Position numbers and translations under genes: made by a program. The notes beneath the pieces are model-generated. The model saw only the letters and a program-made list of their open reading frames with translations, had not been told where the DNA came from and did no database searches. From Magnetospirillum sp. 15-1 (GTDB lineage Bacteria > Pseudomonadota > Alphaproteobacteria > Rhodospirillales > Magnetospirillaceae): a DNA stretch of 64,000 bases. Shown piece by piece: positions 1-9,642 of this stretch; position 1 is the first letter of the stretch; the number at the start of each line of letters is the position of its first letter. The stretch is taken from the NCBI RefSeq assembly GCF_900184795.1, contig NZ_FXXN01000024.1, forward strand, positions 8,366 through 72,365, written 5' to 3'.

Positions 1-300
1 GGGGAGGGTCGGGGTGGGGGTGGGAGCCGGAGCGGCGGAAATGGCCGAAGCGTCCTCGCCCTCTTCCAGCAGCACGGCGATGGGCGTGTTGACCGCGACG
101 CCCGCGGTGCCACCGGCCACCAGGATTTTCCCCAGCACGCCTTCGTCGACGGCCTCGAATTCCATGGTCGCCTTGTCGGTCTCGATCTCACAGATCACGT
201 CGCCCGACTTGACGGCATCACCCTCGTTCTTCAGCCACTTGGCGACGGTGCCCTCGGTCATGGTCGGCGACAGGGCGGGCATCAGGATTTGCACAGGCAT
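1..300 (-). CDS. pdhC: Pyruvate dehydrogenase E2 (dihydrolipoamide acetyltransferase), N-terminal part
   Basis: Dihydrolipoyl acetyltransferase core subunit of the pyruvate dehydrogenase complex, which transfers acetyl groups from E1 to CoA in the cytoplasm. Only the first 100 codons are in the window; the gene continues past the left edge. The visible part is a complete lipoyl domain (about residues 2-76) with lipoylation motif ETDKATME at Lys43, then the start of an Ala/Pro linker. The start ATG at 300 follows a GGGGGGA ribosome site. It lies 17 bp after pdhB in the same operon. The domain is nearly identical to the one on PdhB. Identity rests on the lipoyl domain plus operon position, since the catalytic domain is not seen. 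Confidence 0.93.
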   Translation of the reverse strand, partial: MPVQILMPALSPTMTEGTVAKWLKNEGDAVKSGDVICEIETDKATMEFEAVDEGVLGKILVAGGTAGVAVNTPIAVLLEEGEDASAISAAPAPTPTPTLP

Positions 301-317
301 GGTTCGTCCCCCCTTCC

Positions 318-1670
318 TCAGGCGCGATAGCAGACGGAGCGGGCGGCGGCCACCACGTGCTCGATCTGCGGCAGGGCCAGCTTTTCCAGATTGGCGGCAT
401 AGGGCATGGGCACGTCGGCGCCACAGACCCGAACCACCGGCGCATCCAGCCAGTCGAAAGCGTGCTCCATCATCAGCGCGGCGATTTCCGCGCCGATACC
501 GGCCACCGGCCAGCCTTCCTCCAGGCTGACGATGCGGTTGGTCTTCCTGACCGAGGCGACGATGGTCGCCACGTCCAGCGGACGGATGGAGCGCAGGTTG
601 ATGACCTCGGCCTCGATACCCTCGGCCTTCAAGGCCTCGGCGGCGTCGAGCGCCACCTGCACCATGCGGGAATAGGCGGTGATGGTGACGTGGGTACCGG
701 CCCGCTCGATCTTGGCCTTGCCGATGGGCAGGACAAAATCAGGATCATCGGGAACGTCGAAGCTCTGGCCGTAAAGCAGCTCGTTTTCCAGGAATACCAC
801 CGGATTGGGATCGCGGATGGCGGCCTTCAAGAGGCCCTTGGCGTCGGCGGCGCTCCACGGCGCCAACACCTTGAGGCCGGGGCAATGGGCGTACCACGAG
901 GCGTAATCCTGGCTGTGCTGGGCGCCGACCCGCGACGCGGCGCCGTTGGGACCGCGGAACACGATAGAGCACGGCTGCTGGCCGCCCGACATATAAAGGG
1001 TCTTAGCCGCCGAATTGATGACGTGGTCGATGGCCTGCATGGAGAAGTTCATGGTCATGAACTCGACGATGGGCTTCAAGCCCGCATAGCCGGCACCACA
1101 GGCCAGACCAGCGAATCCCATCTCGGTGATGGGCGTGTCGATGACGCGCTCGGCGCCGAATTCATCCAGCAGCCCCTGGCTGACCTTATAGGCGCCCTGG
1201 TACTGGGCCACTTCCTCGCCCATCAGGAAGACGGAGGCGTCGGCGCGCATCTCCTCGGCCATGGCGTCGCGCAGGGCCTCTCGCACCGTCTGGCGCTTGG
1301 TGGAGGCGTAGACCTTCTCCTCGGGCGCCGGGGCGCCGGCCATGGGCTGGGCGACCGGAGCGGGCGCGGCAGCCACCGGGGCCGGAGCGGCGGCGGCCGG
1401 GGCGGCGGACAGAGCAGAGGCATCCTCGCCCTCTTCCAGGATCAGGGCGATGGGCGTATTGACCGCCACCCCCTCGGTCCCGCCGGCCACCAGGATCTTG
1501 CCCAGCACGCCATCCTCGACGGCTTCCATTTCCATGGTGGCCTTGTCGGTCTCGATCTCGGCCAATACGTCGCCGGACTTCACGGCATCGCCCTCGGCCT
1601 TCAGCCATTTGGCCAGCTTGCCCTCGGTCATGGTCGGGCTCAGCGCGGGCATCAGAACTTGAATCGGCAT
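318..1670 (-). CDS. pdhB: Pyruvate dehydrogenase E1 beta subunit with N-terminal lipoyl domain
   Basis: Beta subunit of the E1 component, which with PdhA performs thiamine diphosphate-dependent decarboxylation of pyruvate and reductive acetylation of lipoyl groups. The protein is 450 residues: lipoyl domain at about 1-78 (Lys43 in ETDKATME), an Ala/Pro-rich linker to about 130, then the transketolase-like pyrimidine-binding domain and C-terminal domain. An extra lipoyl domain on E1 beta is known from alphaproteobacteria. The start was set at ATG 1670 (MPIQVLMP), preceded by GAGGGGGG; a start 15 codons upstream would add an unrelated basic tail. It sits 17 bp from both pdhA and pdhC. Confidence 0.96.
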   Translation of the reverse strand: MPIQVLMPALSPTMTEGKLAKWLKAEGDAVKSGDVLAEIETDKATMEMEAVEDGVLGKILVAGGTEGVAVNTPIALILEEGEDASALSAAPAAAAPAPVAAAPAPVAQPMAGAPAPEEKVYASTKRQTVREALRDAMAEEMRADASVFLMGEEVAQYQGAYKVSQGLLDEFGAERVIDTPITEMGFAGLACGAGYAGLKPIVEFMTMNFSMQAIDHVINSAAKTLYMSGGQQPCSIVFRGPNGAASRVGAQHSQDYASWYAHCPGLKVLAPWSAADAKGLLKAAIRDPNPVVFLENELLYGQSFDVPDDPDFVLPIGKAKIERAGTHVTITAYSRMVQVALDAAEALKAEGIEAEVINLRSIRPLDVATIVASVRKTNRIVSLEEGWPVAGIGAEIAALMMEHAFDWLDAPVVRVCGADVPMPYAANLEKLALPQIEHVVAAARSVCYRA

Positions 1671-1687
1671 TTTATACCCCCCTCGCC

Positions 1688-2686
1688 TTACGCTTCGATC
1701 AGTACGTCGGTCCACAGCTCGGACGGATCCGGCTCGGGACTGGACTGCGAGAACTCGGCGGCTTCGGTGACGATCACCTTGACCTCGCGGTCGATCTCCT
1801 TGAGGCCGGCCTCGTCGATCAGGCCGTCGGCCAGCAGCTTTTCCTTCAACTGGTCGATGGGATCGTGCTGCTCGCGCATCTTGGTCACTTCCTCCTTACT
1901 CCGGTACTTGGCCGGGTCGGACATGGAGTGGCCGCGATAGCGGTAGGTGTTCATTTCCAGGATGTAGGGCCCCTGGCCGGAACGGGCATGCTCCAGGGCG
2001 CGGGCAGCGGCGTCGCGCACCGCCATGACGCTCATGCCGTTGACCGGCTCGCCGGGAATGCCATAGGCGGCGCCGCGCATGTACAGCTCCTGGCCGGCGG
2101 CATGACGCACCGTCGAGGTGCCCATGGCGTACTTGTTGTTCTCGATGATGAACACGACCGGCAGCTTCCACAGCGCCGCCATGTTGAAGGCCTCATAGAC
2201 CTGGCCCTGGTTGACCGCGCCGTCGCCGCAATAGACGTGGGCGACGCCGTTGTCCTTGGAATACTTGTGGGCGAAGCCCAGGCCGGTGCCCAGCGGCACC
2301 TGGGCGCCGACGATGCCGTGGCCGCCATAGAACCGCTTCTCGCGACTGAACATATGCATGGAGCCGCCCTTGCCGCGGGAATAGCCGCCGGCGCGCCCCG
2401 TCAGTTCGGCCATCACCCCCTTGGGGTCCATGCCGCAGACCAGCATATGGCCGTGATCGCGATAGGACGTGATGCAGGAATCCGTCGCCCCCGCCACGGC
2501 CTGCATGCCGACCACCACGGCCTCCTGGCCGATATAGAGGTGACAGAAGCCGTTGATCAGTCCCATGCCGTAAAGCTGGCCCGCCTTCTCCTCGAACCGG
2601 CGGATGAGCAGCATCTCGCGATAATAGCGGATGAGTTCCTGAGGGGTGGGCTCGGCCGCCCCCCGTTCCTTCTTCTTGGTGGCCAT
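1688..2686 (-). CDS. pdhA: Pyruvate dehydrogenase E1 alpha subunit
   Basis: Alpha subunit of pyruvate dehydrogenase E1, binding thiamine diphosphate. It is 332 residues, a normal length for an alphaproteobacterial PdhA. The thiamine-diphosphate motif begins GDGAVNQG and runs to NNKYAMGTS, and the phosphorylation-loop-like YRGHSMSDP is present. ATG 2686 follows a GGGAGGAACC ribosome site. First gene of the pdhA-pdhB-pdhC operon, transcribed leftward from a promoter in the 334-bp gap to the efflux gene. Confidence 0.97.
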   Translation of the reverse strand: MATKKKERGAAEPTPQELIRYYREMLLIRRFEEKAGQLYGMGLINGFCHLYIGQEAVVVGMQAVAGATDSCITSYRDHGHMLVCGMDPKGVMAELTGRAGGYSRGKGGSMHMFSREKRFYGGHGIVGAQVPLGTGLGFAHKYSKDNGVAHVYCGDGAVNQGQVYEAFNMAALWKLPVVFIIENNKYAMGTSTVRHAAGQELYMRGAAYGIPGEPVNGMSVMAVRDAAARALEHARSGQGPYILEMNTYRYRGHSMSDPAKYRSKEEVTKMREQHDPIDQLKEKLLADGLIDEAGLKEIDREVKVIVTEAAEFSQSSPEPDPSELWTDVLIEA

Positions 2687-2723
2687 GGTTCCTCCCGGAG
2701 CCTGAAACGTTCAACGGGGACGA

Positions 2724-2752
2724 TAGGTAAACCAACCTTCCCTATTTTGCAA
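2724..2752 (-). promoter_or_regulatory. Candidate pdh operon promoter
   Basis: On the minus strand a TTGCAA -35-like hexamer (2747-2752) is followed after exactly 17 bp by TACCTA (2724-2729), placing a transcription start about 30 bp upstream of pdhA. Match to the sigma-70 consensus is partial, so this is a candidate only. Confidence 0.35.
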
Positions 2753-2801
2753 GGGTCATATTCATGAAAAACCGTTGTTTCGTAACGCTCTATTTATCGT
2801 T

Positions 2802-2816
2802 AACCGAAATTTGGTT
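2802..2816. promoter_or_regulatory. Near-palindrome upstream of pdhA, possible operator
   Basis: AACCGAAATTTGGTT is an inverted repeat with AACC/GGTT ends around an AAATTT core, about 50 bp upstream of the candidate pdh -35 element. A related AACCGAT lies a few bases away. The binding protein is unknown and the match could be fortuitous in AT-rich DNA. Confidence 0.25.
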
Positions 2817-3020
2817 ATTTGCGAACCGATTGCTGCGCCGCAACATTAGAGGGTGATGGGCACAGCCGGATGACGCGCTTCCGGCGCCCCCTTTCCCCCC
2901 TCATGTGGGGAGGCCGGCCCACGACTGAAAGGCTACCCGCCGCAACCTTGGTCGGACGGGACTTTCGGGCCGGTGGCAATCGTGGTACTTACTGAGGCCG
3001 TATCAGGACCAGGGGAACCA

Positions 3021-4754
3021 ATGGGCACGAGGGAAAGACGGGGATTGTCCGCCCAAGCGGCGCGATGGGTGATGATGGCCGCGTTGGTGATGAGCAGCAG
3101 CGCCTGCAACGTGACCCCGAACTACGAGCGGCCGAAGCAGGACATCCCCACCAGCTACCGCAATCCCCTGCCCGAGCCCTCGCCGGAAATGCCCAAGCCG
3201 CTGTCCCAGTGGTGGAAGATTTTCGGCTCCGAGGAGCTGGATACCCTGATTGCCGAGGCGCTGGCCAACAACCACGACCTCAAGGCCGCCGCCGCCCGTA
3301 TCGTCCAGGCGGAAGCCCAGGCCGGTTCGGCCGGCTCGGCCCTCCTGCCGACCATCACCGCGTCGGGCAAGCGCAGCATCGATTCGCCGCAGGGCGGCCA
3401 GGGCACCGACCCCGCCCCCCCCACCAACCGCAGCCACCGCCTCAGTTCGGCCTATGTCTCGGCCAGTTGGGAGGTGGATCTGTGGGGCAAGATTCGCGCG
3501 TCGGAAGCCTCGTCCCTGGCGACCACCTTCGCCAACATCCATGATCGCGAGGCGGTCGGCCTCACCCTGATCTCCGACGTGGTGCTCACCTATATCCAAT
3601 ATCTGGAGGGCCTGGACCGCGAGACGGTGGCGCGCAGCAACATCGCCAACATGAAGGCCATGTACGTCGCGGTGACCGAGCGCGTCCGCCTGGGCGAAAG
3701 CTCGAACCTGGAGCTGGCGCAGCAGCGCAACGTGCTGGCCCAGGCCGAGGCGACCATTCCACCGATCATTCTGCAGCGCGAGCGCGCCTTCAACAAACTG
3801 GCCGTGCTGCTGGGCCGCCCGCCGCAGACCCTGGCGCTCAACGGCAAGACCCTGCGCGACCTGCTGGTGCCCGAGATGTCGGCCGGACTGCCGTCGGACC
3901 TGCTGCTGCGCCGCCCGGATATCCGCAAGGCCGAGGCCAACCTGGTGGCCGCCAACGCCAATATCGGCGTGGCGCGGGCCAAGCTGTTGCCGACGTTCTC
4001 CATCAGCGGCGATCGCGGCTGGGCCGCCCAGTATTTCGACAACATCACCAAGCCGACCAGCATCTTCTTCACCCTGGCCGGCACCCTGGCCGCCACCATC
4101 TTCGACAACGGCAAGACGCGGTCCGACATCGAATACAGCGAGGCCAAGTACACCGAACTGGTCGAGACCTATCAGCAGACCATCCTGACCAGCCTGCGCG
4201 ACGTCGAGGATGCGCTGATGAGCGTCCGTCTGCAGGGCGATCTGGAAGTGGCCCAGCAGGAAGTGCTGCAGGCCTCGCTCGACGCCTATGGCCTCAGTTC
4301 CGAGGCCTTCCGCCTGGGCATGGTCGATTACCTCAACGTGCTGGAAACCCAGCGGACCCGCTTCCAGGCCGAGGACGCCAAGGTCCAGGCCCGCTTCGGC
4401 CGGCTGGAGGCCGCCATCGGCCTGTACAAGGCCCTGGGCGGCGGCATGGAACTGGACGAGGCCGAGGGCGAAACCCAGACGGCACCCGCACCGGCACAGC
4501 CCCCGGCGCCCGCTCCCACCGGAAAAACCGAGGCTCCAGCCCCCACGGCGGCCCCGCGGCCGCCGGTGGCTGTGGAGCAGGCTCCGGCCCGGAACGCCTC
4601 TCCGCCTCCCGCTCCCACCGCCCGGACGACCCAGCCGGCCGAGGCGACGGTCGCCGTGCGGACCGCCCCGGCCGCCCTGGAGAGCGAAGCGCCGCCGTCG
4701 CTGGCGCCCGCCGAGATTTATGAGACCGCCGCCTTCAACGACAACGCCAGCTAG
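3021..4754 (+). CDS. Outer-membrane efflux lipoprotein (NodT/OprM family)
   Basis: TolC-like outer-membrane factor of a tripartite efflux system, expected to form a trimeric channel. It is 577 residues. A signal peptide ends in a lipobox (SSAC, Cys29), then two outer-membrane-efflux repeats span about 45-470, with family motifs such as SWEVDLWGKIR and LLLRRPDIRKAEANL. Start ATG 3021 was chosen for its AGGGG site and because it begins the signal peptide. The last ~98 residues (from about 480) are a Pro/Ala-rich low-complexity tail not usual for the family. No RND pump or membrane fusion protein is adjacent; the next gene, 3 bp away, is MgtC-like. The substrate cannot be inferred. Confidence 0.92.
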   Translation: MGTRERRGLSAQAARWVMMAALVMSSSACNVTPNYERPKQDIPTSYRNPLPEPSPEMPKPLSQWWKIFGSEELDTLIAEALANNHDLKAAAARIVQAEAQAGSAGSALLPTITASGKRSIDSPQGGQGTDPAPPTNRSHRLSSAYVSASWEVDLWGKIRASEASSLATTFANIHDREAVGLTLISDVVLTYIQYLEGLDRETVARSNIANMKAMYVAVTERVRLGESSNLELAQQRNVLAQAEATIPPIILQRERAFNKLAVLLGRPPQTLALNGKTLRDLLVPEMSAGLPSDLLLRRPDIRKAEANLVAANANIGVARAKLLPTFSISGDRGWAAQYFDNITKPTSIFFTLAGTLAATIFDNGKTRSDIEYSEAKYTELVETYQQTILTSLRDVEDALMSVRLQGDLEVAQQEVLQASLDAYGLSSEAFRLGMVDYLNVLETQRTRFQAEDAKVQARFGRLEAAIGLYKALGGGMELDEAEGETQTAPAPAQPPAPAPTGKTEAPAPTAAPRPPVAVEQAPARNASPPPAPTARTTQPAEATVAVRTAPAALESEAPPSLAPAEIYETAAFNDNAS

Positions 4755-4757
4755 TCC

Positions 4758-5483
4758 ATGGAAACGCTGCAAGCCTACTGGTCCAGCAAGGAACTGATCA
4801 CCAACGGACTGGTGCTGCTGCACATGCTGGGTGCCATGGCCACCGGCCTGATGATCGGCTACGAGCGCTCGTATCACGGCCGGGCGGCGGGATTGCGCAC
4901 CTACTCCCTGGTATGCATGGCCTCGACCGCGCTGACCGTGGTCAACGGCTATCCCCATATGTGGTACGCCGGGCTCTCCGACACGCCGGGCATCGCCGAC
5001 CCCACCCGCACCATCCAGGGCATCATGACCGGCATCGGCTTCCTGGGAGCCGGCGTGATCATGAAGGAGGGGTTCAGCATCCGCGGCCTGTCCACCGCCG
5101 CGTCCATCTGGGTGACGGCGGCCATCGGCGTGCTGATCGGCGTCGGCTTCTATGTGGCGGCGGTTTTCGGCGCGCTGTGCACCGTGGCGGTCATGACCGC
5201 CGCGCGGCGTATCGAGCACGCCCTGCCCCACCAGACGGCCCTGCATCTCACGCTGACCTATCTGCACAACCAGACTCCGCCGGCCGAGGAGATTCACGCC
5301 ATGCTGGCCCGCCACGGCTTCGTGGCCCGCGACTGGAGCTTCCAGTTGGAAGATGGCGGCGGGATGTTCGAGTACCAGATGTCGCTGCTGGCCGAGCGCG
5401 AGCCGGCCCCCTTGGAACTGCTCGACACCCTGTCCAAGACCGCCTCCCTGGCCGGCTTCCGCCTCGCCCCGGCACGGTCCTGA
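4758..5483 (+). CDS. MgtC/SapB family inner-membrane protein
   Basis: Inner-membrane protein of the MgtC/SapB family (241 residues), linked in other bacteria to magnesium limitation and control of the F-type ATPase. The conserved N-terminal half has about four to five transmembrane helices and hallmark motifs: IGYERSYHGRAAGLRTYSLV, TGIGFLGAGVIMKEG and GLSTAASIWVTAAIG. The C-terminal ~80 residues form a soluble ACT-like tail. It starts 3 bp after the efflux lipoprotein stop, so the two are probably co-transcribed. No magnesium-riboswitch-like leader is visible. Confidence 0.92.
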   Translation: METLQAYWSSKELITNGLVLLHMLGAMATGLMIGYERSYHGRAAGLRTYSLVCMASTALTVVNGYPHMWYAGLSDTPGIADPTRTIQGIMTGIGFLGAGVIMKEGFSIRGLSTAASIWVTAAIGVLIGVGFYVAAVFGALCTVAVMTAARRIEHALPHQTALHLTLTYLHNQTPPAEEIHAMLARHGFVARDWSFQLEDGGGMFEYQMSLLAEREPAPLELLDTLSKTASLAGFRLAPARS

Positions 5484-5495
5484 ACGGCTCCTTTC

Positions 5496-7496
5496 CTAAT
5501 CCGCCGCCGGCAGGCTGAAATGGAAGCTGGAGCCCCGCCCCGGCTCCGACTCGGCCCAGATACGGCCGCCGTTGTGCTGCACCAGCTTACGGCAGATGGC
5601 CAGACCGATGCCGGTACCGTCATAGGTCTCGCGCGAGTGCAGGCGCTGGAACAGCGTGAAGATGCGGTCCAGATAGGCGGACTCCATGCCGATACCGTTG
5701 TCGGTGACGGTAAAAACCCAGTTCAGTCCGTCACGGCGGGCGAAGACGCGGATACGTGAAATGGTGTCGGCGCGGCGGTATTTGATGGCGTTGCCGACCA
5801 GATTGAGGAAAATCCGGGCCAATTCCACCCGCCGGACCGACACCACCGGCATGGTGCCGATCACCTCGACCACCGCCCCCGATTCGTCCATGGCGGCGCC
5901 CAGATCGGCCAGGGCCTCGTCGAGGGCGACCCGGCTGTCGATACGTTCGGGCTCACCATCGGCCTGATTCAGGCGCGAGTAATCCAGAAGATTGGTGATC
6001 ATCTCCTGCATGCGCTTGGTGCCGCCGACCGCGAAGGCGATGAAGTCGTCGGCATCCTTATCCAGGCGGCCGCGATAACGCCGCCCCAGCAACTGCACAT
6101 AACCGGCCACGTTGCGCAGCGGTTCCTGCAGGTCGTGGCTGGCGATATAGGCGAATTGCTGCAGGTCCTCGTTGGACCGCTGCAGACTTTCCAGCAGGCG
6201 CTCGCGCTCGGCCTCGGCCCGGTAACGCCGGGTAACGTCGTGCACCACCGACAGCACCGCCGGCTGCCCCTCCAAGCCGACCCGGGTGGACACCACCTCG
6301 CTTTCGATCACATCTCCCACGCCGGTGATATAGCGGGCGGCACCGCTGGAGATCGCATCCGGGGAGGCCAGTACGAAGTCCACCCGTTCCGCCAGGGCGT
6401 CGCGGCTGTCCGGATGGACGAAGTCAAGCAGCGCCCGGCCGGCCAGGGGCTGTCCTTCGGGCACCTTCAGCATGCGGGACGCCTGGGTATTGGCGAACAG
6501 GATGACACCGTCGCGATGGACGACCACCGCCATGGGCGCGGTTTCCACCAGGGCGCGGTAGCGCTCCTCGCTCTCCGCCACGTGACGCAGGGCCCGCCGC
6601 TGACCCCGGGCATGGAAGGCCCAGCCGAAGGACGCCAGGGCGGTCAGAAAAAACAGGACCACCCCCATGCCGCCGGTCACCCGCAGCTGTCCGTCATCGG
6701 TTCCCCAGCCCCCCTTGGGAATGGCCGCCATGGCCCAGGTCCCGTCGGGCAGCGTTACCTCCATCTCCACCGGCGAGCGGCCGAAGACGGCTTCATCCCC
6801 CCAGATCATGGCGCCGGCCTTGCCCTCTCCGTCGCGGCCGCGCAGGGCGACTTCCATGGGCAGCGTCCCGGTATCGAGCCCCGCCGCGGCGAAGACCGTG
6901 GGGATGTCGATCACCACGCTGATCAGGCCGAACAGTTTGGTCTGGCCCCGGCCGGAATCGGGCAGAAAGACCGGCACCCGCCCGATCAGCGCCGTTCCGC
7001 CCTGGATCAGGTTCACCGGCCCGGCCACCACCGGCTTGCGGCTGTTGATGGCCCGCTCCACCGTCGGCCACTGGTCGGGGCGGTCGCGGTAATCCACCCC
7101 GACCGCCGCCCGGTTGGGGGCAAAGGGATAGACGGCGGAAATCACCGTGCCGCGCGACATGGTCAGATTGCGGACCGACTCATAGCCTTGGATCACCAGG
7201 GACGCCGCCCGAGCGAAGTCGGCATCGCTCATGCCGCCCTGAAAGATGATCTGGGCGACCAGCCCCCGGGTGATCAGCAGGGGCGCGGTCAGGTTGTATT
7301 CCAGGCGGGCGCGCAACACACTGAGCCGGGAAACCAGTTCCACCCTCGCGGCCTCGTGGCGGCGCTCGGATTGCAGGGCATAAAGCTTGAGCAGCACCAG
7401 ACCGGAACAGGCGGTGATCAGGGCGGCCACCACGAAGGGGAGCCACGTGGATGGCTTCCTGGCTCCGCCGCCCCCAACCCTCAACGCCCCGGACAT
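5496..7496 (-). CDS. Sensor histidine kinase, CHASE-PAS-HisKA-HATPase
   Basis: Membrane sensor kinase of 666 residues. Order: transmembrane helix about 17-40, periplasmic CHASE domain about 65-250 (YPFAPNRAAVGVDYRDRP and AGPVNLIQGG typical), second helix about 275-295, PAS domain about 310-425, HisKA of the SHDLQEPLRNV type with phospho-acceptor His454, and HATPase with DNGIGM and GTGIGLAI boxes. Start ATG 7496 was preferred over ATG 7511 because only 7496 has a ribosome site (GGAGAGG, 5 bp upstream). No response regulator is adjacent and the ligand is unknown. It converges on mgtC with a 12-bp gap. Confidence 0.92.
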   Translation of the reverse strand: MSGALRVGGGGARKPSTWLPFVVAALITACSGLVLLKLYALQSERRHEAARVELVSRLSVLRARLEYNLTAPLLITRGLVAQIIFQGGMSDADFARAASLVIQGYESVRNLTMSRGTVISAVYPFAPNRAAVGVDYRDRPDQWPTVERAINSRKPVVAGPVNLIQGGTALIGRVPVFLPDSGRGQTKLFGLISVVIDIPTVFAAAGLDTGTLPMEVALRGRDGEGKAGAMIWGDEAVFGRSPVEMEVTLPDGTWAMAAIPKGGWGTDDGQLRVTGGMGVVLFFLTALASFGWAFHARGQRRALRHVAESEERYRALVETAPMAVVVHRDGVILFANTQASRMLKVPEGQPLAGRALLDFVHPDSRDALAERVDFVLASPDAISSGAARYITGVGDVIESEVVSTRVGLEGQPAVLSVVHDVTRRYRAEAERERLLESLQRSNEDLQQFAYIASHDLQEPLRNVAGYVQLLGRRYRGRLDKDADDFIAFAVGGTKRMQEMITNLLDYSRLNQADGEPERIDSRVALDEALADLGAAMDESGAVVEVIGTMPVVSVRRVELARIFLNLVGNAIKYRRADTISRIRVFARRDGLNWVFTVTDNGIGMESAYLDRIFTLFQRLHSRETYDGTGIGLAICRKLVQHNGGRIWAESEPGRGSSFHFSLPAAD

Positions 7497-7580
7497 GCCG
7501 GCCTCTCCCATATGGACATCATGCTTAGGTTATAGCACAAACCGCATGGTTGGCCTAAAACTCCGCCGGTACGGCAAGCG

Positions 7581-8753
7581 TCACAGGGGAAGGTTGTTGT
7601 AGAAGTGAACCAGCCCCGGAGCGACCCGGCGCCGCTCGGTTTCGGTACCGCCCACCGTCTGCATCAGCTTGCGCAGGAACATGCGGTCGCATTTGGGCAT
7701 CTCGAAGAACGCCTTCATGGCGATCAGGTCGCCGCCATACTTGGGCAATTCCCGGATAGAGCGGACGATGGCGTCGCGAAAGGCTCCCTCGCGGGCCTGA
7801 TCGTGACGGTCCTTGGGATGGAACTCCTGCTGATAGAGCAGCGCCACCTCGCGCCAGGCCTCGAGCAGGGCTTCCGGCTCCCAGCGGATCACGGAATGCA
7901 GCAGCGGGATATCGGCCTCGCCCGGCGCGGGAAACCCGCCGGCCTTGGCCCATTCGCGGAACACCGCCCAGGGGTCGTTGGCCTTGGCGTGCTTGGCGCC
8001 GACCCCTTCCGACTTGTAGGCGGACCAGCGGGAATCCCAGGTGTCGAGAATGGGATTGCCCTGGCCGCCCTGCTGGAGAATGGCGATCAGCCGGTTGGGG
8101 CCGGCGGAATCCCAGATCCGGCTTTCCGACAACTCCTTGATGCGCTTGGTGGCGCGGATGTCGGGCAGCACGAACTTGCGCAACAGGGTCTCGTAACAGG
8201 TGGCGAAGCCGGGCGAGATGATGAAAGGCAGCGGAATATGCGGCCGCAGGTTGGCAGCGCTGGTGGGATTGACCACCAGGGCCTGGAGGGCGCGGCGGGC
8301 GTAACGGGCCAGGGTCTCGTCGAACATCTGCCGGAAGTTGTCGAAGGCGATGGGCGCCTCCTCCTCCTCCTCGATCACGGCGGGGGGCGGCTCGGGCGCC
8401 ACGGGAACCTGGGCGGCCGCCTTGGCGCGATTGACCAGATACTTCTTGGTGACGTCGAACAGCAGCCAGCGATCCTTGTCGCGGGCCTCCTCGGGGCCGG
8501 GCGGCAGCAGGCCGTCGAAGTGCTGATCGGCGGCGGCGCCCAGTACCTCCACGTCCATGGCGGCCACGGCACGGTCCAGGATGGTGTCGAACACCACGCC
8601 GAGTTCGCGGTCGTTGGCCCAGGATTGGGTGTCCGGATCGGACGAGGTCATCCGGCGCAGCATCAAAATCTGCGGAACCTTCAATCCCGCAGTGACGGCA
8701 AGCAGTTCAGCGACCTTGGACTCGAATTTGGCTCGACGCTTGGAATCGTTCAT
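7581..8753 (-). CDS. Hypothetical protein, 390 residues, unrecognised family
   Basis: I do not recognise this protein. It is soluble, with no signal peptide or membrane segment, a basic N-terminus (MNDSKRRAKFESK), and an acidic Pro/Glu linker at about 116-133 including five consecutive glutamates. The linker separates an N-terminal region from a larger, probably helical, C-terminal region rich in Trp, Arg and Leu. Codon use matches its neighbours, so it is very likely real. It lies 84 bp upstream of the CHASE kinase on the same strand and 106 bp downstream of znuB; neither neighbour suggests a role. Confidence 0.8.
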   Translation of the reverse strand: MNDSKRRAKFESKVAELLAVTAGLKVPQILMLRRMTSSDPDTQSWANDRELGVVFDTILDRAVAAMDVEVLGAAADQHFDGLLPPGPEEARDKDRWLLFDVTKKYLVNRAKAAAQVPVAPEPPPAVIEEEEEAPIAFDNFRQMFDETLARYARRALQALVVNPTSAANLRPHIPLPFIISPGFATCYETLLRKFVLPDIRATKRIKELSESRIWDSAGPNRLIAILQQGGQGNPILDTWDSRWSAYKSEGVGAKHAKANDPWAVFREWAKAGGFPAPGEADIPLLHSVIRWEPEALLEAWREVALLYQQEFHPKDRHDQAREGAFRDAIVRSIRELPKYGGDLIAMKAFFEMPKCDRMFLRKLMQTVGGTETERRRVAPGLVHFYNNLPL

Positions 8754-8859
8754 CGCTCACGGCCTTCTGCCCCGTTCCGGAGCGTGGCCTCCCCCAAATA
8801 CTGGAATAAGGCCAGATGATGGCACCGCCTTGGGTAATCGGCAAGGCCGTCCGCTCGGT

Positions 8860-9642
8860 TTATCGCCGGGAAAGAGTGCGGGACAGCAGGAAAAGCACCG
8901 TGGCCACGGTCACGATGCTGGGGCCGGACGGCGTATCCCAGACCCAACTCCCCCCCAAACCAAGGACCACTGCCGTCAGTCCAGCCGCCGCCGCCAGCAC
9001 CGCCATCTGTTCCGGCGTGCGGGACAGCCGCCGCGCCGCCGCCGCCGGGATGATCAGCATGGCGGTGACCAGCATGACGCCCACCACCTTCATGGCGGCG
9101 GCGACGCCCAGCGCCACCAGCAGCATCAGCAGCACCCGGGCACGGCCCACCGGATGACCTTCGACCAGGGCCAGGTCCTCGTCCACGGCGGCCGCCACCA
9201 GGCTCCGCCATTGGGAGAACAGCACCGCCAGGATGAGGAACGCCCCGCCCCACAGCCAGATCATGTCGTCGGCGCCCACCGCCAGGATGTCGCCGAACAG
9301 CCACCCCATCAGGTCGACCCTCACCCGGTCCATCAGGGACAGCAGCACCAGCCCCAGGGCCAGGGAGCCGTGGGCCAGGATGCCCAGCAGACTGTCGGCC
9401 CCCGAGGTCCGGTCGGCCTCGGCACGGGCCAGGATCAGGGCGGCGATGACGCACAGCGCCACCACCCCGGCCAGGGGTGCCACCCCCAGCAGCAATCCCG
9501 CCACGATGCCCAGCAGGGCGGAATGGGCCAGGGCGTCGCCGAAATAGGCCATGCGGCGCCAGACGATGAAGCAGCCCAGCGGCCCGGCCACCAGGGCCAC
9601 CGCCGCCCCCGCCATCAGGGCGCGCAACAGGAAATCATCCAT
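8860..9642 (-). CDS. znuB: Zinc ABC transporter permease ZnuB
   Basis: Inner-membrane permease of the high-affinity zinc importer, 260 residues with about seven to eight transmembrane helices, ABC-3 family. The conserved GDALAHSALLG segment follows the second helix and the coupling region includes AAARRLSRTPEQM. Its ATG at 9642 overlaps the end of znuC by 8 bp, so translation is coupled. Third gene of the zur-znuC-znuB operon, and so probably under the Zur box at 10922-10938. Confidence 0.96.
   Translation of the reverse strand: MDDFLLRALMAGAAVALVAGPLGCFIVWRRMAYFGDALAHSALLGIVAGLLLGVAPLAGVVALCVIAALILARAEADRTSGADSLLGILAHGSLALGLVLLSLMDRVRVDLMGWLFGDILAVGADDMIWLWGGAFLILAVLFSQWRSLVAAAVDEDLALVEGHPVGRARVLLMLLVALGVAAAMKVVGVMLVTAMLIIPAAAARRLSRTPEQMAVLAAAAGLTAVVLGLGGSWVWDTPSGPSIVTVATVLFLLSRTLSRR

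Larger units (their letters stand above)
2687..3020. other. Divergent intergenic region between pdhA and efflux gene
   Basis: A 334-bp non-coding stretch between pdhA (leftward) and the outer-membrane efflux gene (rightward). Its left half is AT-rich compared with the rest of the window and holds the likely pdh promoter and a near-palindrome. The right half is GC-rich, and I see no convincing promoter for the efflux gene and no RNA gene in it. Confidence 0.7.

Noticed and set aside
3003-5315. Long minus-strand open frame spanning the efflux and MgtC genes
   Set aside because: Low-complexity Gly/Arg/His/Gln composition and no motif; both real genes lie on the plus strand.
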